DNA of 64,000 bases, taken from positions 1-64,000 of the forward strand of contig NZ_JBATVG010000027.1 of assembly GCF_049671645.1 (NCBI RefSeq). The letters are read 5' to 3'. A program made the translations under genes and the position numbers. Shown here in pieces: positions 16,184 through 24,779 of this stretch. Source of the DNA: Castellaniella sp049671645. GTDB lineage: Bacteria; Pseudomonadota; Gammaproteobacteria; Burkholderiales; Burkholderiaceae_B. Under the pieces are notes generated by a model that was given only the letters and a program-made list of their open reading frames with translations, searched no databases and was not told where the DNA came from. How positions within the stretch are numbered: position 1 is the first letter of the stretch; every line of letters starts with the position of its first letter.

Positions 16184-17695
16184 ATGAGCGATAAAACACA
16201 AACCGCCCCGACGCGCGATGATTGGCAGGCGCACAGTCTGGATCTGGACATTCGGTCGGGGATATACATCGACGGCGCTTTCGGTTCCGCCGCGTCGGGC
16301 GAAACCTTTGCGTGCGTCAGTCCGATCGATGGCCGCACGCTGGCGCACATCGCGGCCGGCGACGATGCGGATGTCGATCGGGCCGTCCGGTCGGCCCGCG
16401 CAGCCTTCGAGGGCGGAGCGTGGTCCCTGCTGGCGCCGGCCAAGCGCAAGCGTGTCCTGCTGAAGTTCGCCGAGCTTATCCGCCGCCATCAGGACGAGCT
16501 GGCGTTGCTGGAAACCCTGGACGTCGGCAAGCCCATCCGGTTCTCGAGGACGGTGGATATCCCCTTGGCCGCGGATTGCGTGGCGTGGAACGCCGAGCTG
16601 ATCGACAAAATGTACGATGAGGTCGCGCCCACGGACCCGAGCGTCCAGGCGACGATCCGGCGGGAACCCGTGGGGGTGGTGGGCATGGTCGTGCCCTGGA
16701 ATTTCCCCTTGCTGATGGCCGCCTGGAAATTCGGTCCCGCCCTGGCTGCGGGCAACAGCGTCGTGCTCAAGCCCGCCGAGCAGTCCCCCCTGACGGCGCT
16801 GCGCGTTGCGGAGCTGGCCGTCGAGGCGGGCGTGCCCGCAGGCGTGTTCAATGTGGTCCCGGGCTTCGGCCACACGGCGGGGAAGGCGCTGGGCCTGCAC
16901 GCCGACGTGGACATGGTCGCGTTCACTGGGTCCACCGAGGTCGGGAAATACTTCCTGACGTATGCCGGCCAGTCGAACATGAAGCAGGTCTGGCTCGAGT
17001 GCGGCGGCAAGAGTCCGCATATCGTCTTCGCCGATGCCTATGACCTGGATGCCGCGGTGAAAGCGGCCGGGATGGGCATTTTCTTCAATTCCGGGCAGGT
17101 GTGCAATGCGGGGTCCCGGCTGCTGGTGCAGCGTTCGATTCACGATGAGTTCGTCGAGAAACTGAAGGCCTTCGCCGCGCGCATGGTGCCGGGCGATCCG
17201 CTGGATCCCAAGACTGTGCTGGGGTCGGTGGTCAGCCAGGAGCACCTGGAGGCGATTTGCGGCCATGTCGAGACCGCGCGACGTTCGGGCGCCGTGCTGG
17301 AAGCCGGCGGCAGCGCCGTGGCGGCTGTGCCGGGGGGCAGCTACATGCAGCCCACGGTGTTCAGCGGTGTCGATAATCGCATGCCGCTGGCCCAGGAAGA
17401 GGTCTTCGGCCCGGTCCTGGCGGTGATTCCTTTCGATGACGAGGCCGAGGCCGTGCGGATCGCCAATGACTCGATGTACGGCCTGGCTGCGGGCCTCTGG
17501 ACGAGCGATCTGTCCAGGTCGCACCGCCTGGCGCGGCAGATCCGGTCCGGCATCGTCTGGGTCAATACCTACGATGCCGGTGACATGACGGTGCCGTTCG
17601 GCGGCGTGAAGCAGACGGGGTTCGGTCGCGATCGATCGCCGCATGCCTTCGACAAATATACACAACTGAAGACTGTGTGGATCCACGTGGGCTGA
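16184..17695 (+). CDS. NAD(P)+-dependent aldehyde dehydrogenase
   Basis: A 503-residue ALDH-superfamily enzyme resembling PuuC and betaine-aldehyde types. Visible motifs are VVPWNFPLLMAAWK, the cofactor loop FTGSTEVGKYF, the general-base Glu in LECGGKSPH and the nucleophile Cys in NSGQVCNAGSR. It oxidises an aldehyde to the free acid. Its place between the importer ATPases and the binding protein suggests that the imported compound either is an aldehyde or yields one, for instance by retro-aldol cleavage of a CoA intermediate. The exact substrate is unknown. Confidence 0.9.
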   Translation: MSDKTQTAPTRDDWQAHSLDLDIRSGIYIDGAFGSAASGETFACVSPIDGRTLAHIAAGDDADVDRAVRSARAAFEGGAWSLLAPAKRKRVLLKFAELIRRHQDELALLETLDVGKPIRFSRTVDIPLAADCVAWNAELIDKMYDEVAPTDPSVQATIRREPVGVVGMVVPWNFPLLMAAWKFGPALAAGNSVVLKPAEQSPLTALRVAELAVEAGVPAGVFNVVPGFGHTAGKALGLHADVDMVAFTGSTEVGKYFLTYAGQSNMKQVWLECGGKSPHIVFADAYDLDAAVKAAGMGIFFNSGQVCNAGSRLLVQRSIHDEFVEKLKAFAARMVPGDPLDPKTVLGSVVSQEHLEAICGHVETARRSGAVLEAGGSAVAAVPGGSYMQPTVFSGVDNRMPLAQEEVFGPVLAVIPFDDEAEAVRIANDSMYGLAAGLWTSDLSRSHRLARQIRSGIVWVNTYDAGDMTVPFGGVKQTGFGRDRSPHAFDKYTQLKTVWIHVG

Positions 17696-17703
17696 TGTCA
17701 CGA

Positions 17704-17737
17704 CGTGGCGGCGCGCCGGGCATGGCGTGCCGCCACG
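17704..17737 (+). other. strong GC-rich hairpin between aldehyde dehydrogenase and binding-protein genes
   Basis: GTGGCGGC (17705-17712) pairs with GCCGCCAC (17729-17736), and the inner bases extend the stem to about 13 bp with one G-T wobble and a 6-base loop. There is no T-run, so it looks more like an mRNA-stabilising or attenuating element than a classic terminator. Confidence 0.55.
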
Positions 17738-17768
17738 CGGCCTGCGGGGTCGGGAAGGAGTAGTCATT

Positions 17769-17787
17769 CCGGCTCATTCCGAGCCGG
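17769..17787 (+). other. second hairpin upstream of the binding-protein gene
   Basis: CCGGCTC (17769-17775) and GAGCCGG (17781-17787) form a perfect 7-bp stem with a 5-base loop, 24 bases before the ATG at 17811. With the hairpin at 17704 it would mark the 5' border of a separately processed binding-protein mRNA. Confidence 0.5.
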
Positions 17788-17810
17788 TCAATCATAAGGA
17801 TGGAGTAGAC

Positions 17811-19040
17811 ATGAAATATGCCAAGATTCTGGGCAGCCTTTTCTTCGCCGGCAGCCTGCTGTGCGTCCCGGGCGCCCAGGCGCAGGAAACCCTGAAGATC
17901 GGGGCGCTGCTGCCCCTGTCGGGGAACTATGGGTTCCTGGGCATCACGGAACGGCTGGGTATCGACATGGCCGTCGAGGAAGTCAATGCGGCGGGCGGCA
18001 TTCTGGGCCGTCAGGTCGAGGTGCTGTACGAGGATGCCGGGGCGCCGGCCCAGGCCGTGCGCAAGGCCAATCAACTGCTGGAAACCAAGAAGGTCGCCTT
18101 TTTCCTGAACGGCGGCGGCAGCGCCGTCAGCACGGCGGTGTTCGAGTTCGCGCAGCGCAATAAGGTGATCAACCTGGCGATCGATCCCAATGCGGAGGAA
18201 CTGGTCACGATCAAGGCCAATCCCTATTCGTTCCTGGTCCCGCCGCCCAGCAGCATGATCGCCAATGCGGTCGTTCCGGAAATGGCCAAAATGGGCAAGT
18301 CGGTGTTCTTCCTGACGCACGACTATTCGTTCGGCCATACGCAGACCGCCGAGCAGCGCCGCGTGCTGGCCGGTTTCCCCGGCGTGAAGGACCTCGGCGA
18401 GATCAAGGTGCCGTTGAACACGCGCGACTTCAGCTCTCAGATCATCGCGGTGCGCAATGCCAAGCCGGACATGATCGTCGTGAACGTCGCGGGTGTGGAC
18501 GCCACGGCCCTGCTGCAGCAGATCTGGGAATTCAATCTGTACAAGGAAACCAAGGTTGTCGTGCCGCTGCTGGACTTCGAGGACAGTTGGGCGATCGGCG
18601 CCGAGAAGAACACGCTGATCGCGCTGGCCGGCGTGGAGTGGCACTACGATGTGCCCGCTGCGGGCGCCCAGGCCTTCAAGGAACGCTACCAGAAGAAGTA
18701 TCCGAAGGCGCAGTACCCGGTGCCCACGACCAATGCGGTGAATGCCTACCTGGGCGTCCGTGAAACCTTGCGGGCCATCCAGCGCGCCGGCACCACCGAC
18801 AGCGACAAGGTGATCTCGGCCCTGGAAGGCCATCAGGTCGAGGATTCCCTGAAACCCAATCCCCTGACGATCCGGGCCTCCGATCACCAGTGGGTGCAGG
18901 ACTTCTTCATCTACAAGACCAAGAATCCTTCCACCAGCAAGGAGCCGGGCGATATCTACGAGCTGGTTTCCGTGGCGAAGGGTTCGGACATCGTGGTGCC
19001 CGACAGTCAGCGCCAGGGGGTTCTGCCCGCCCGTCAGTAG
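17811..19040 (+). CDS. Liv-type periplasmic substrate-binding protein
   Basis: A 409-residue type-1 periplasmic binding protein. Residues 1-24 are a signal peptide ending in AQAQ. The mature protein starts ETLKIGALLPLSGNYGFLG, the standard opening of the LivK-like family, and contains NAAGGILGRQVEVLYED. The ATG at 17811 has GGATGGAG upstream and starts the signal peptide; the longer upstream frame does not. It delivers the ligand to the permeases encoded at 12780-14687. The ligand cannot be deduced from the sequence. Confidence 0.9.
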   Translation: MKYAKILGSLFFAGSLLCVPGAQAQETLKIGALLPLSGNYGFLGITERLGIDMAVEEVNAAGGILGRQVEVLYEDAGAPAQAVRKANQLLETKKVAFFLNGGGSAVSTAVFEFAQRNKVINLAIDPNAEELVTIKANPYSFLVPPPSSMIANAVVPEMAKMGKSVFFLTHDYSFGHTQTAEQRRVLAGFPGVKDLGEIKVPLNTRDFSSQIIAVRNAKPDMIVVNVAGVDATALLQQIWEFNLYKETKVVVPLLDFEDSWAIGAEKNTLIALAGVEWHYDVPAAGAQAFKERYQKKYPKAQYPVPTTNAVNAYLGVRETLRAIQRAGTTDSDKVISALEGHQVEDSLKPNPLTIRASDHQWVQDFFIYKTKNPSTSKEPGDIYELVSVAKGSDIVVPDSQRQGVLPARQ

Positions 19041-19126
19041 ATCTCAGCGCCATTTCTTCAACACCGGCGCTGCGGGCGGTGCATTGCCCGCCCGCAGCGA
19101 CAGCACGGTTTTTCATCGATCGGATT

Positions 19127-20734
19127 ATGTCAGAAACCAGGATGTACGACTGGATCGCCACGCATGCGCGCAGCCATCCGGACCAAGAGGCCCTTATCGA
19201 CGATCATTCGTCGCGTTCGTTCACGTACCTTGAGCTTGATCGGCGCGTGCAGGCGTTGGCCGCTTATATGAAGCACCGGCTGGGGGTCCTTCCAGGCGAG
19301 CGGGTGGCGACCCTGGCGCATAATTCGACGCATATCCTGGAAGTGCAATTCGCCTGCCAGCGGATCGGCGCCATTTTCGTGCCCCTGAACGTCCGGCTGG
19401 CCGTCGCGGAGCTCGACGATATCCTGAGGGATTGCGGCGCCGTGGCGCTGTTGCATGATTCGGAATTCGTCGGCGCAGCCGAGACGCTGGCCGCGCGCCT
19501 GCCCATCCGGGCCATGCTGATGCATGAGCGTGGCGAGCCCTGCGAGTACGAGCAGGCCATCAAGGAGGACGTGGGGCTGGGCGACCCTCATGTGAGCGGG
19601 CTGTCGGATTGCTGGACGCTGATCTACACCTCGGGCACCACGGGGATGCCGAAGGGCGTCATGGTCACTTATCGGATGGTGCTGTTTCATGCCATCAATT
19701 ACGGTTTCGCGACCGGCCTGACGTCGGACAGCCACGGCCTGACCTTTCTGCCCATGTTCCACACCAGCGGCCTGAATCTGGCGGCGAACCCCTGCCTGCT
19801 GGCAGGCGGGAAGGTCACGGTGATGCGCCGCTTCGACCCGGCGCGCGCCTTGGCGCTGATGTCTCGTTGTTCTCATGTGTTCGGCGTGCCGGCCAATTAT
19901 CTTTTCATGCAGCAGTTGCCCGAGTTCGCGCAGGCCGATCTCTCCGGTCTGCGCAGCATGGGCGTGGGCGGCGCGCCTATGCCCATGCCTTTGCTGAGCG
20001 CTTACGCCGAAAAGGGGGCGGGCATGCAACAGACCTTCGGCATGACCGAAACCGGCCCGACCGTCACGATCCTGGGCGCGCACCGCACGCTCGACAAGCA
20101 GGGCTCCGCCGGATTGCCCGTGATGCATATGGAAGTCAAGGTCATGGGTGAGCAGGGCGTCGAGATAACGGGCGGCGAGATCGGTGAATTGTGGGTGCGG
20201 GGGCCGTCCATCACCCCGGGGTACTGGAACCGTCCCGAGGAAACCCGCAAGTCCTTCGTCGATGGCTGGTTCCGGACGGGGGATATGGTGCGGTGCGACG
20301 AGGATGGCTATTACCATGTAGTCGATCGCTGCAAGAACATGTACATATCCGGTGGGGAGAACGTCTACCCCGCCGAAGTCGAGCGGGTCATCGAGCGGCT
20401 GCCCGGCGTCAAAGAGGTGGCCGTCGTGTCCCAGCCCGATCCGAAGTGGGGTGAAGTCGGCCATGCCGCGATCGTGCCGGTCTCGGGCGCGCGGCTGTCG
20501 ACGGAAGCCATCCTGGCTCAATGCCGTGAGCGGCTGGCGGGCTATAAAGTCCCGCGCCAGGTGAGCCTTCTGGATGCCTTGCCCCGCAATGCGACGGGGA
20601 AAGTAGACCGCAAGACGCTGCTGACCCGGCTTTCCCGCGGGGAAGGGATGTCGGAAAATACGGTACCCGTCGCGCCTGGCCTCCCCGGAGACAGGCCCGA
20701 TCATTCCAGCATTCTTCAGGACCATTCCATATGA
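19127..20734 (+). CDS. AMP-forming acyl-CoA ligase (first of two)
   Basis: A 535-residue member of the ANL adenylating superfamily. It shows the P-loop YTSGTTGMPKG, the A5 segment QTFGMTETGP, WFRTGDM, and the catalytic-lysine region RNATGKVDRK. It activates a carboxylate with ATP and CoA. The frame is open further upstream, but MSETRMYDW at 19127 matches the expected domain start. Its stop overlaps the GntR gene by 4 bases (ATGA). Having a second, different ligase in the same cluster suggests two carboxylate intermediates or two related substrates. Confidence 0.88.
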   Translation: MSETRMYDWIATHARSHPDQEALIDDHSSRSFTYLELDRRVQALAAYMKHRLGVLPGERVATLAHNSTHILEVQFACQRIGAIFVPLNVRLAVAELDDILRDCGAVALLHDSEFVGAAETLAARLPIRAMLMHERGEPCEYEQAIKEDVGLGDPHVSGLSDCWTLIYTSGTTGMPKGVMVTYRMVLFHAINYGFATGLTSDSHGLTFLPMFHTSGLNLAANPCLLAGGKVTVMRRFDPARALALMSRCSHVFGVPANYLFMQQLPEFAQADLSGLRSMGVGGAPMPMPLLSAYAEKGAGMQQTFGMTETGPTVTILGAHRTLDKQGSAGLPVMHMEVKVMGEQGVEITGGEIGELWVRGPSITPGYWNRPEETRKSFVDGWFRTGDMVRCDEDGYYHVVDRCKNMYISGGENVYPAEVERVIERLPGVKEVAVVSQPDPKWGEVGHAAIVPVSGARLSTEAILAQCRERLAGYKVPRQVSLLDALPRNATGKVDRKTLLTRLSRGEGMSENTVPVAPGLPGDRPDHSSILQDHSI

Positions 20735-21453
20735 CGGCTTCATTAAAAGGGCGAGCGCCGGCCAATACCGTTGCGCCGGATGCGTCGCCCGAGGCGCTTG
20801 GAGACGATTTCGCCGACCAGGCCTATCACGTGATAGAAGCGCGTATCGTGCAGGTCAAGTATCCGCCGCGGCATATGCTGTCGGAACAGCAGCTCAGCCA
20901 TGAGTTGGGCATCAGCCGGACTCCGATCCGTGAAGCCTTGCGCAGGCTGGCCGAAGACAAGCTCATCCAGATACTGCCGCGCAAGGGGGCTTTCGTCGCC
21001 GATGTCGAGATCAAGCAGTATCTGCATCTGCTGGACCTGCGCCACCAACTCGAATTGTTCGCGGCCACGCGCGCCGCCAAGCGCCAGAGCGATCAGCAGC
21101 GCCAGCGCATGGAAGCCCTGGCCGAAGAGTTGCGCGCGGGCATCGGGGCGCCCGATCAGGCGGTCTTCGTCTATTCGGACAAGGCCTACAAGGACCTGAT
21201 GATCGAGGCTTGCCAGAATCCGTTCATCGGCAGCATCCTCGCGCCTATGCATGCCCACTCGCGCCGGTTCTGGTATTACAACCGCGACCACTGGTCCGCG
21301 GACGAGGCCGAGCAGGCTATCGAGCGGCACCTCGGGGTCATGGGCGCCGTGGCGAAGGGAGACGAACAGGCGGTCGCTCGCGCCGTCCAGGTGTTGTTCG
21401 AGTACCTGGAAGGATTCGCCCATCGGGTTTTACGCAACGAGTACCTCATATGA
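20731..21453 (+). CDS. GntR family regulator, FadR/FCD subfamily
   Basis: A 240-residue regulator. The winged helix covers about residues 28-95, with SEQQLSHELGISRTPIREA as the HTH. The rest is an FCD-type helical ligand domain with His/Asp residues that commonly bind a metal (around LLDLRHQLELF and the later HAHSRRF). FCD proteins usually repress catabolic operons and release DNA on binding a carboxylate. The gene is translationally coupled on both sides (ATGA overlaps), so the regulator is made with the enzymes it probably controls. Confidence 0.88.
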   Translation: MTASLKGRAPANTVAPDASPEALGDDFADQAYHVIEARIVQVKYPPRHMLSEQQLSHELGISRTPIREALRRLAEDKLIQILPRKGAFVADVEIKQYLHLLDLRHQLELFAATRAAKRQSDQQRQRMEALAEELRAGIGAPDQAVFVYSDKAYKDLMIEACQNPFIGSILAPMHAHSRRFWYYNRDHWSADEAEQAIERHLGVMGAVAKGDEQAVARAVQVLFEYLEGFAHRVLRNEYLI

Positions 21454-22247
21454 CATCTTTCGATCTTCAGGAAGAGATCCGGCACGTGGCCGTCGACCGG
21501 CCGGAGCCCCATATCGCCCGGGTCATGCTCCAGGGCCGGAGCCGCTACAACCTCATGTCGTACGCCATGCTGCGTGAATTGTGGGCCGTGGCCAACCGCT
21601 TGCAGGGGGACGCGGATCTGCGTGTCGTCATCGTGTCGGGATTGCCCGATGCGTTTTCCGCCGGCATGGATCTCAAGCAGGCTGAGGTTGCGGGCCATCG
21701 GGCGCTTTCCACGGCGGAACGGCTGGAGATTCATTCGATCGGCGCTCGCGCGTGCGCTGCCTGGGAATCCCTGGACGCGGTCACCGTGTGCGCCATAGAG
21801 GGCTATTGCCTGGGGGGCGGGCTGGCATTTTCCCTGGCTTGCGACTATCGCGTGGCCAGCAGTGGCGCCATGCTGGGCGCGCCGGAGTTGCGCAACGGCA
21901 TGAACATGAGCTGGCAGAGCATCCCCCGGTTGGTCGCCCTGATCGGCCAGGCCAGGACCCGGAAGCTGCTGATGCTGGGGGATCCCGTGGATGCGCAGAC
22001 GGCGGAGCGCTGGGGCCTGGTCGATGAGCTGTCCGATCCGGGCGACGCGCAGGAGAAGGCCTTGCTGCTGGCTCGCCGCCTGGCGAGCATGCCGCCGGTT
22101 CCCATGCGCATGACCAAACAGGCGATCAACGTCGCGGCCAACGCACTGGGCCATGCAGTCAGCTACATGGATCTGGAGCAGTACGTCGCTTGCCAGTCCA
22201 CGGACGAGCATCAACAGGCGCTGGACGCGTTTTTTCAGCGCCGCTGA
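21450..22247 (+). CDS. enoyl-CoA hydratase/isomerase family protein (second)
   Basis: A 265-residue crotonase-fold protein with oxyanion-hole segments AFSAGMDLKQ and YCLGGGLAFSLACD. Aligned by eye, the position of rat Glu144 is Ala while Glu164 is kept (GAPELRNGM). A single catalytic Glu here is also seen in hydroxycinnamoyl-CoA hydratase-lyases, which cleave the hydrated side chain to an aldehyde and acetyl-CoA. That role would fit the aldehyde dehydrogenase in the cluster but is not proven. The start overlaps the GntR stop by 4 bases. Confidence 0.82.
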   Translation: MTSFDLQEEIRHVAVDRPEPHIARVMLQGRSRYNLMSYAMLRELWAVANRLQGDADLRVVIVSGLPDAFSAGMDLKQAEVAGHRALSTAERLEIHSIGARACAAWESLDAVTVCAIEGYCLGGGLAFSLACDYRVASSGAMLGAPELRNGMNMSWQSIPRLVALIGQARTRKLLMLGDPVDAQTAERWGLVDELSDPGDAQEKALLLARRLASMPPVPMRMTKQAINVAANALGHAVSYMDLEQYVACQSTDEHQQALDAFFQRR

Positions 22248-22290
22248 CCGTACGGCGCATTCCATCATCCATCGATTGAAAGAGGCGAGT

Positions 22291-23877
22291 GTGTTGTATC
22301 AATCCTCCGCCGGGGCCTTGTTGTGCCTAGAGCTTGCCCGGCAAGCCCAGGTCTGCGCCGACCGGCCATTTTTGACGCAGGGCGACAGGGCGTTGAGTTA
22401 CAGCCAGGCTCACCGCGTCGTGGAAAGTCTGGCCGCCCGCCTCCATCGGCATGGGGTGGCGCCCGGCATGCGGTGCATTCTCTGGATGGAGAACGGCCTG
22501 GACTACGCCTTGATCTGGCTGGCCCTGGGGCGGATCGGAGCGGTCTCCGTACCGTTGAATCAAGCCTATCGGGGCGCGTTGCTGGCCCATCAGGTGAATG
22601 ACGTCCAGGCAGGCGCCGTGGTGACCGATGCCGCGCTGTGGGGACGCCTGGCGGAACAGTCGGATCATTTCCAGACGGCATTTCCCCTGTTGTTTCACGG
22701 CGGGCGCGGGGATGCCGACAGCCTGCCGCCCGATGCCATCGAGCTATGGCCGGACGAGGTCGATGCGCCGTGCGAATTGCCCTATCCGGATGCGAGCGCC
22801 ACGCTCTCGATCTTTTACACTTCGGGGACGACCGGCCCTTCGAAAGGCGTGCTCTATACCCACGCCCAGGCTGCGAACACGGCGGCCAGCGTGGCGACGC
22901 ACTTGGCAACCGGCGATGTGTTCTACATGACCAACCCCATGTGCCACGTCGGCTTGCCGCATTGCCTGGGCGCGGTCCTGCAGGCAGGGGCGTCCCTGGT
23001 CATACGGCCGAGGTTCTCGGCCAGCGGGTTCTGGCCGGACGTGCGCCGGCACGGTGCGACCGTGACCATGATGCTGGGGTCCGTGGCCAGTTTCCTGAAC
23101 GCCGCCGCGCCCAGCTCCGACGACCACCGGCATTCCTTGCGCAAGGTGCTGATGGTGCCGGTGCTCAAGGATGCCGCGCATTTTTGCGACCGTTTCGGCG
23201 TATCCGTCATGAGCTGGTTCAACATGACCGAGCTCAGCGTGCCGCTGGATACCGGAGGGTTCTCGACCCGTCCGGACGGCGGCTGCGGACGGCCGCGCCT
23301 CGGCGTGTCCGCCAGGATCGTCGATCGGTTCGACCGGGAAGTGCCCCGGGGCGTGGCGGGTGAACTGGTGATCCGGGACGAGCGGCCCTGGACGGTCAGC
23401 CCAGGTTATTTCAATCTTCCCGAAGCCACGCTTTCGGCCTGGCGGAATCTCTGGTTTCATACCGGGGATTCCTGCATCCAGGACGATTCCGGCGCGTTTT
23501 TCTTCGTCGACCGGCTCAAGGACTGCATCCGTCGGCGGGGCGAAAACGTGTCCTCGTACGAAGTCGAGTCCCAGATACTGACTCACCCCGCCGTGCAGGA
23601 GGTGGCCGTGATCGGCGTTCCATCGGCCGAGGGCGAGCAGGAGGTCCAGGCGATTGTTGCCCTGCGCGATGGCGGTCGCCTGGACCTCCCTGAACTGCTG
23701 GATTATCTGTTCGAGAGACTGCCGCCGTTCGCATTGCCCCGCTATGTGGATTTCGTCGCGGGCCCCTTGCCCAAGACCGAGACGGGAAAAGTGCGCAAAA
23801 ACGCTCTGCGCGAGCAGTACCCCCAGGGGCGTGGCGATCGGGATGCCATGGGATACCGCTTGAGGAAGTCGTCGTGA
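22291..23877 (+). CDS. AMP-forming acyl-CoA ligase (second, CaiC-like)
   Basis: A 528-residue ANL-superfamily ligase. It has FYTSGTTGPSKG, the A5 segment WFNMTELS, WFHTGDS, DRLKDCIRRRGENVSS and the catalytic-lysine segment KTETGKVRK. The RRRGENVSS motif resembles carnitine/crotonobetaine-CoA ligases and related enzymes. The GTG at 22291 is chosen because AGAGG lies about 6 bases upstream and the frame before it overlaps the crotonase gene. It shares only the superfamily motifs with the other ligase in this cluster. Confidence 0.86.
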   Translation: MLYQSSAGALLCLELARQAQVCADRPFLTQGDRALSYSQAHRVVESLAARLHRHGVAPGMRCILWMENGLDYALIWLALGRIGAVSVPLNQAYRGALLAHQVNDVQAGAVVTDAALWGRLAEQSDHFQTAFPLLFHGGRGDADSLPPDAIELWPDEVDAPCELPYPDASATLSIFYTSGTTGPSKGVLYTHAQAANTAASVATHLATGDVFYMTNPMCHVGLPHCLGAVLQAGASLVIRPRFSASGFWPDVRRHGATVTMMLGSVASFLNAAAPSSDDHRHSLRKVLMVPVLKDAAHFCDRFGVSVMSWFNMTELSVPLDTGGFSTRPDGGCGRPRLGVSARIVDRFDREVPRGVAGELVIRDERPWTVSPGYFNLPEATLSAWRNLWFHTGDSCIQDDSGAFFFVDRLKDCIRRRGENVSSYEVESQILTHPAVQEVAVIGVPSAEGEQEVQAIVALRDGGRLDLPELLDYLFERLPPFALPRYVDFVAGPLPKTETGKVRKNALREQYPQGRGDRDAMGYRLRKSS

Positions 23878-24779
23878 CGAATACACTACCGTTTTCCGCC
23901 GGCGCTCTGGGGGCTGAATTGGCGCCGCTGCCGATGAGGGTGACGGCCCGGAACCTGATGAGCTACGCCGCCGTCATGGGCGCCCATGATGCCTGCTATC
24001 TGGATGATTCCCGGTCGGAAGGCATCGTGGGCCTGCCGACGTTCACGGTCGTGCCCGAATGGCGGGTGATGAACGGCGCGGCCTATCGCGCGGTCCTGGC
24101 CGCGGATGACGAACGCATGTGGCGCTGCATCCACGTCCAGCAGGATTCGCGTTTCCTGCGGCCCATCCGGCCTGGGCAGACAGTGGTCGTCCGGGGGAAG
24201 ATCTGCGCCTTGCGCCAGACAAGAATCGGCGTCTACGTGGCGGTCAGGCTGGACACGGTGCTGGAGGATACGGGAGACCTGGCGACGCAGAGCTGGTTTT
24301 GCGGCATCTTTCTGGGGGATAGGCTGCAAGGCGACGGCGGTGCGATCGCCGAGCCCCCGGCATTGCCGGCCGCCAGGGACATCGCTGCCTGGGAATCGGC
24401 CCCCGAACCCGTCCTTGTCGTATCGCGGGCGCTACCGCATCTGTATACCGAAGCCGCGGCAATCTGGAATCCCATCCATACCGAGCGTGTCGCCGCCCGC
24501 GCGGCGGGCTTGAAGGACACTCTGCTGCACGGCACGTGCACGTGGGGCAGCGCAGGCCTGGCCTTGATCCGCCGGCTGGCGCAGGGTGACCCCGGGCGCT
24601 TGGCGCGCCTGGGCGCCCGCATGGTGGGCAAGGCCTGTGTCGGGGAAACCCTGTTTCTCAGGTATTGCGTTCGGGACGAGCCGCCGGACACCCCGGTCCG
24701 ATCCGTGGCGTTCCAGGTGCTGGATAGCGCCGGCGGACTGATCCTGGATGACGGCATCGCGGAAGTCCTTCACGCATAG
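23874..24779 (+). CDS. MaoC-like double-hotdog acyl-CoA hydratase
   Basis: A 301-residue protein with two hotdog domains. The N-terminal FAS1-like half is about residues 1-150. The C-terminal half carries the hydratase signature NPIHTERVAARAAG followed by LHGTCTWGSAGL, with Asn and His as the likely catalytic residues. Such enzymes hydrate enoyl-CoA thioesters with R stereochemistry. It starts with GTG inside the ligase stop codon. Its 3' end overlaps the convergent monooxygenase gene by 10 bases, which closes the cluster without a terminator. Confidence 0.85.
   Translation: MTNTLPFSAGALGAELAPLPMRVTARNLMSYAAVMGAHDACYLDDSRSEGIVGLPTFTVVPEWRVMNGAAYRAVLAADDERMWRCIHVQQDSRFLRPIRPGQTVVVRGKICALRQTRIGVYVAVRLDTVLEDTGDLATQSWFCGIFLGDRLQGDGGAIAEPPALPAARDIAAWESAPEPVLVVSRALPHLYTEAAAIWNPIHTERVAARAAGLKDTLLHGTCTWGSAGLALIRRLAQGDPGRLARLGARMVGKACVGETLFLRYCVRDEPPDTPVRSVAFQVLDSAGGLILDDGIAEVLHA

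Noticed and set aside
15251..17767. 838-codon frame antisense to the ALDH and LivF-type genes
   Set aside because: It spans three sense genes with complete motifs; its own translation shows none.
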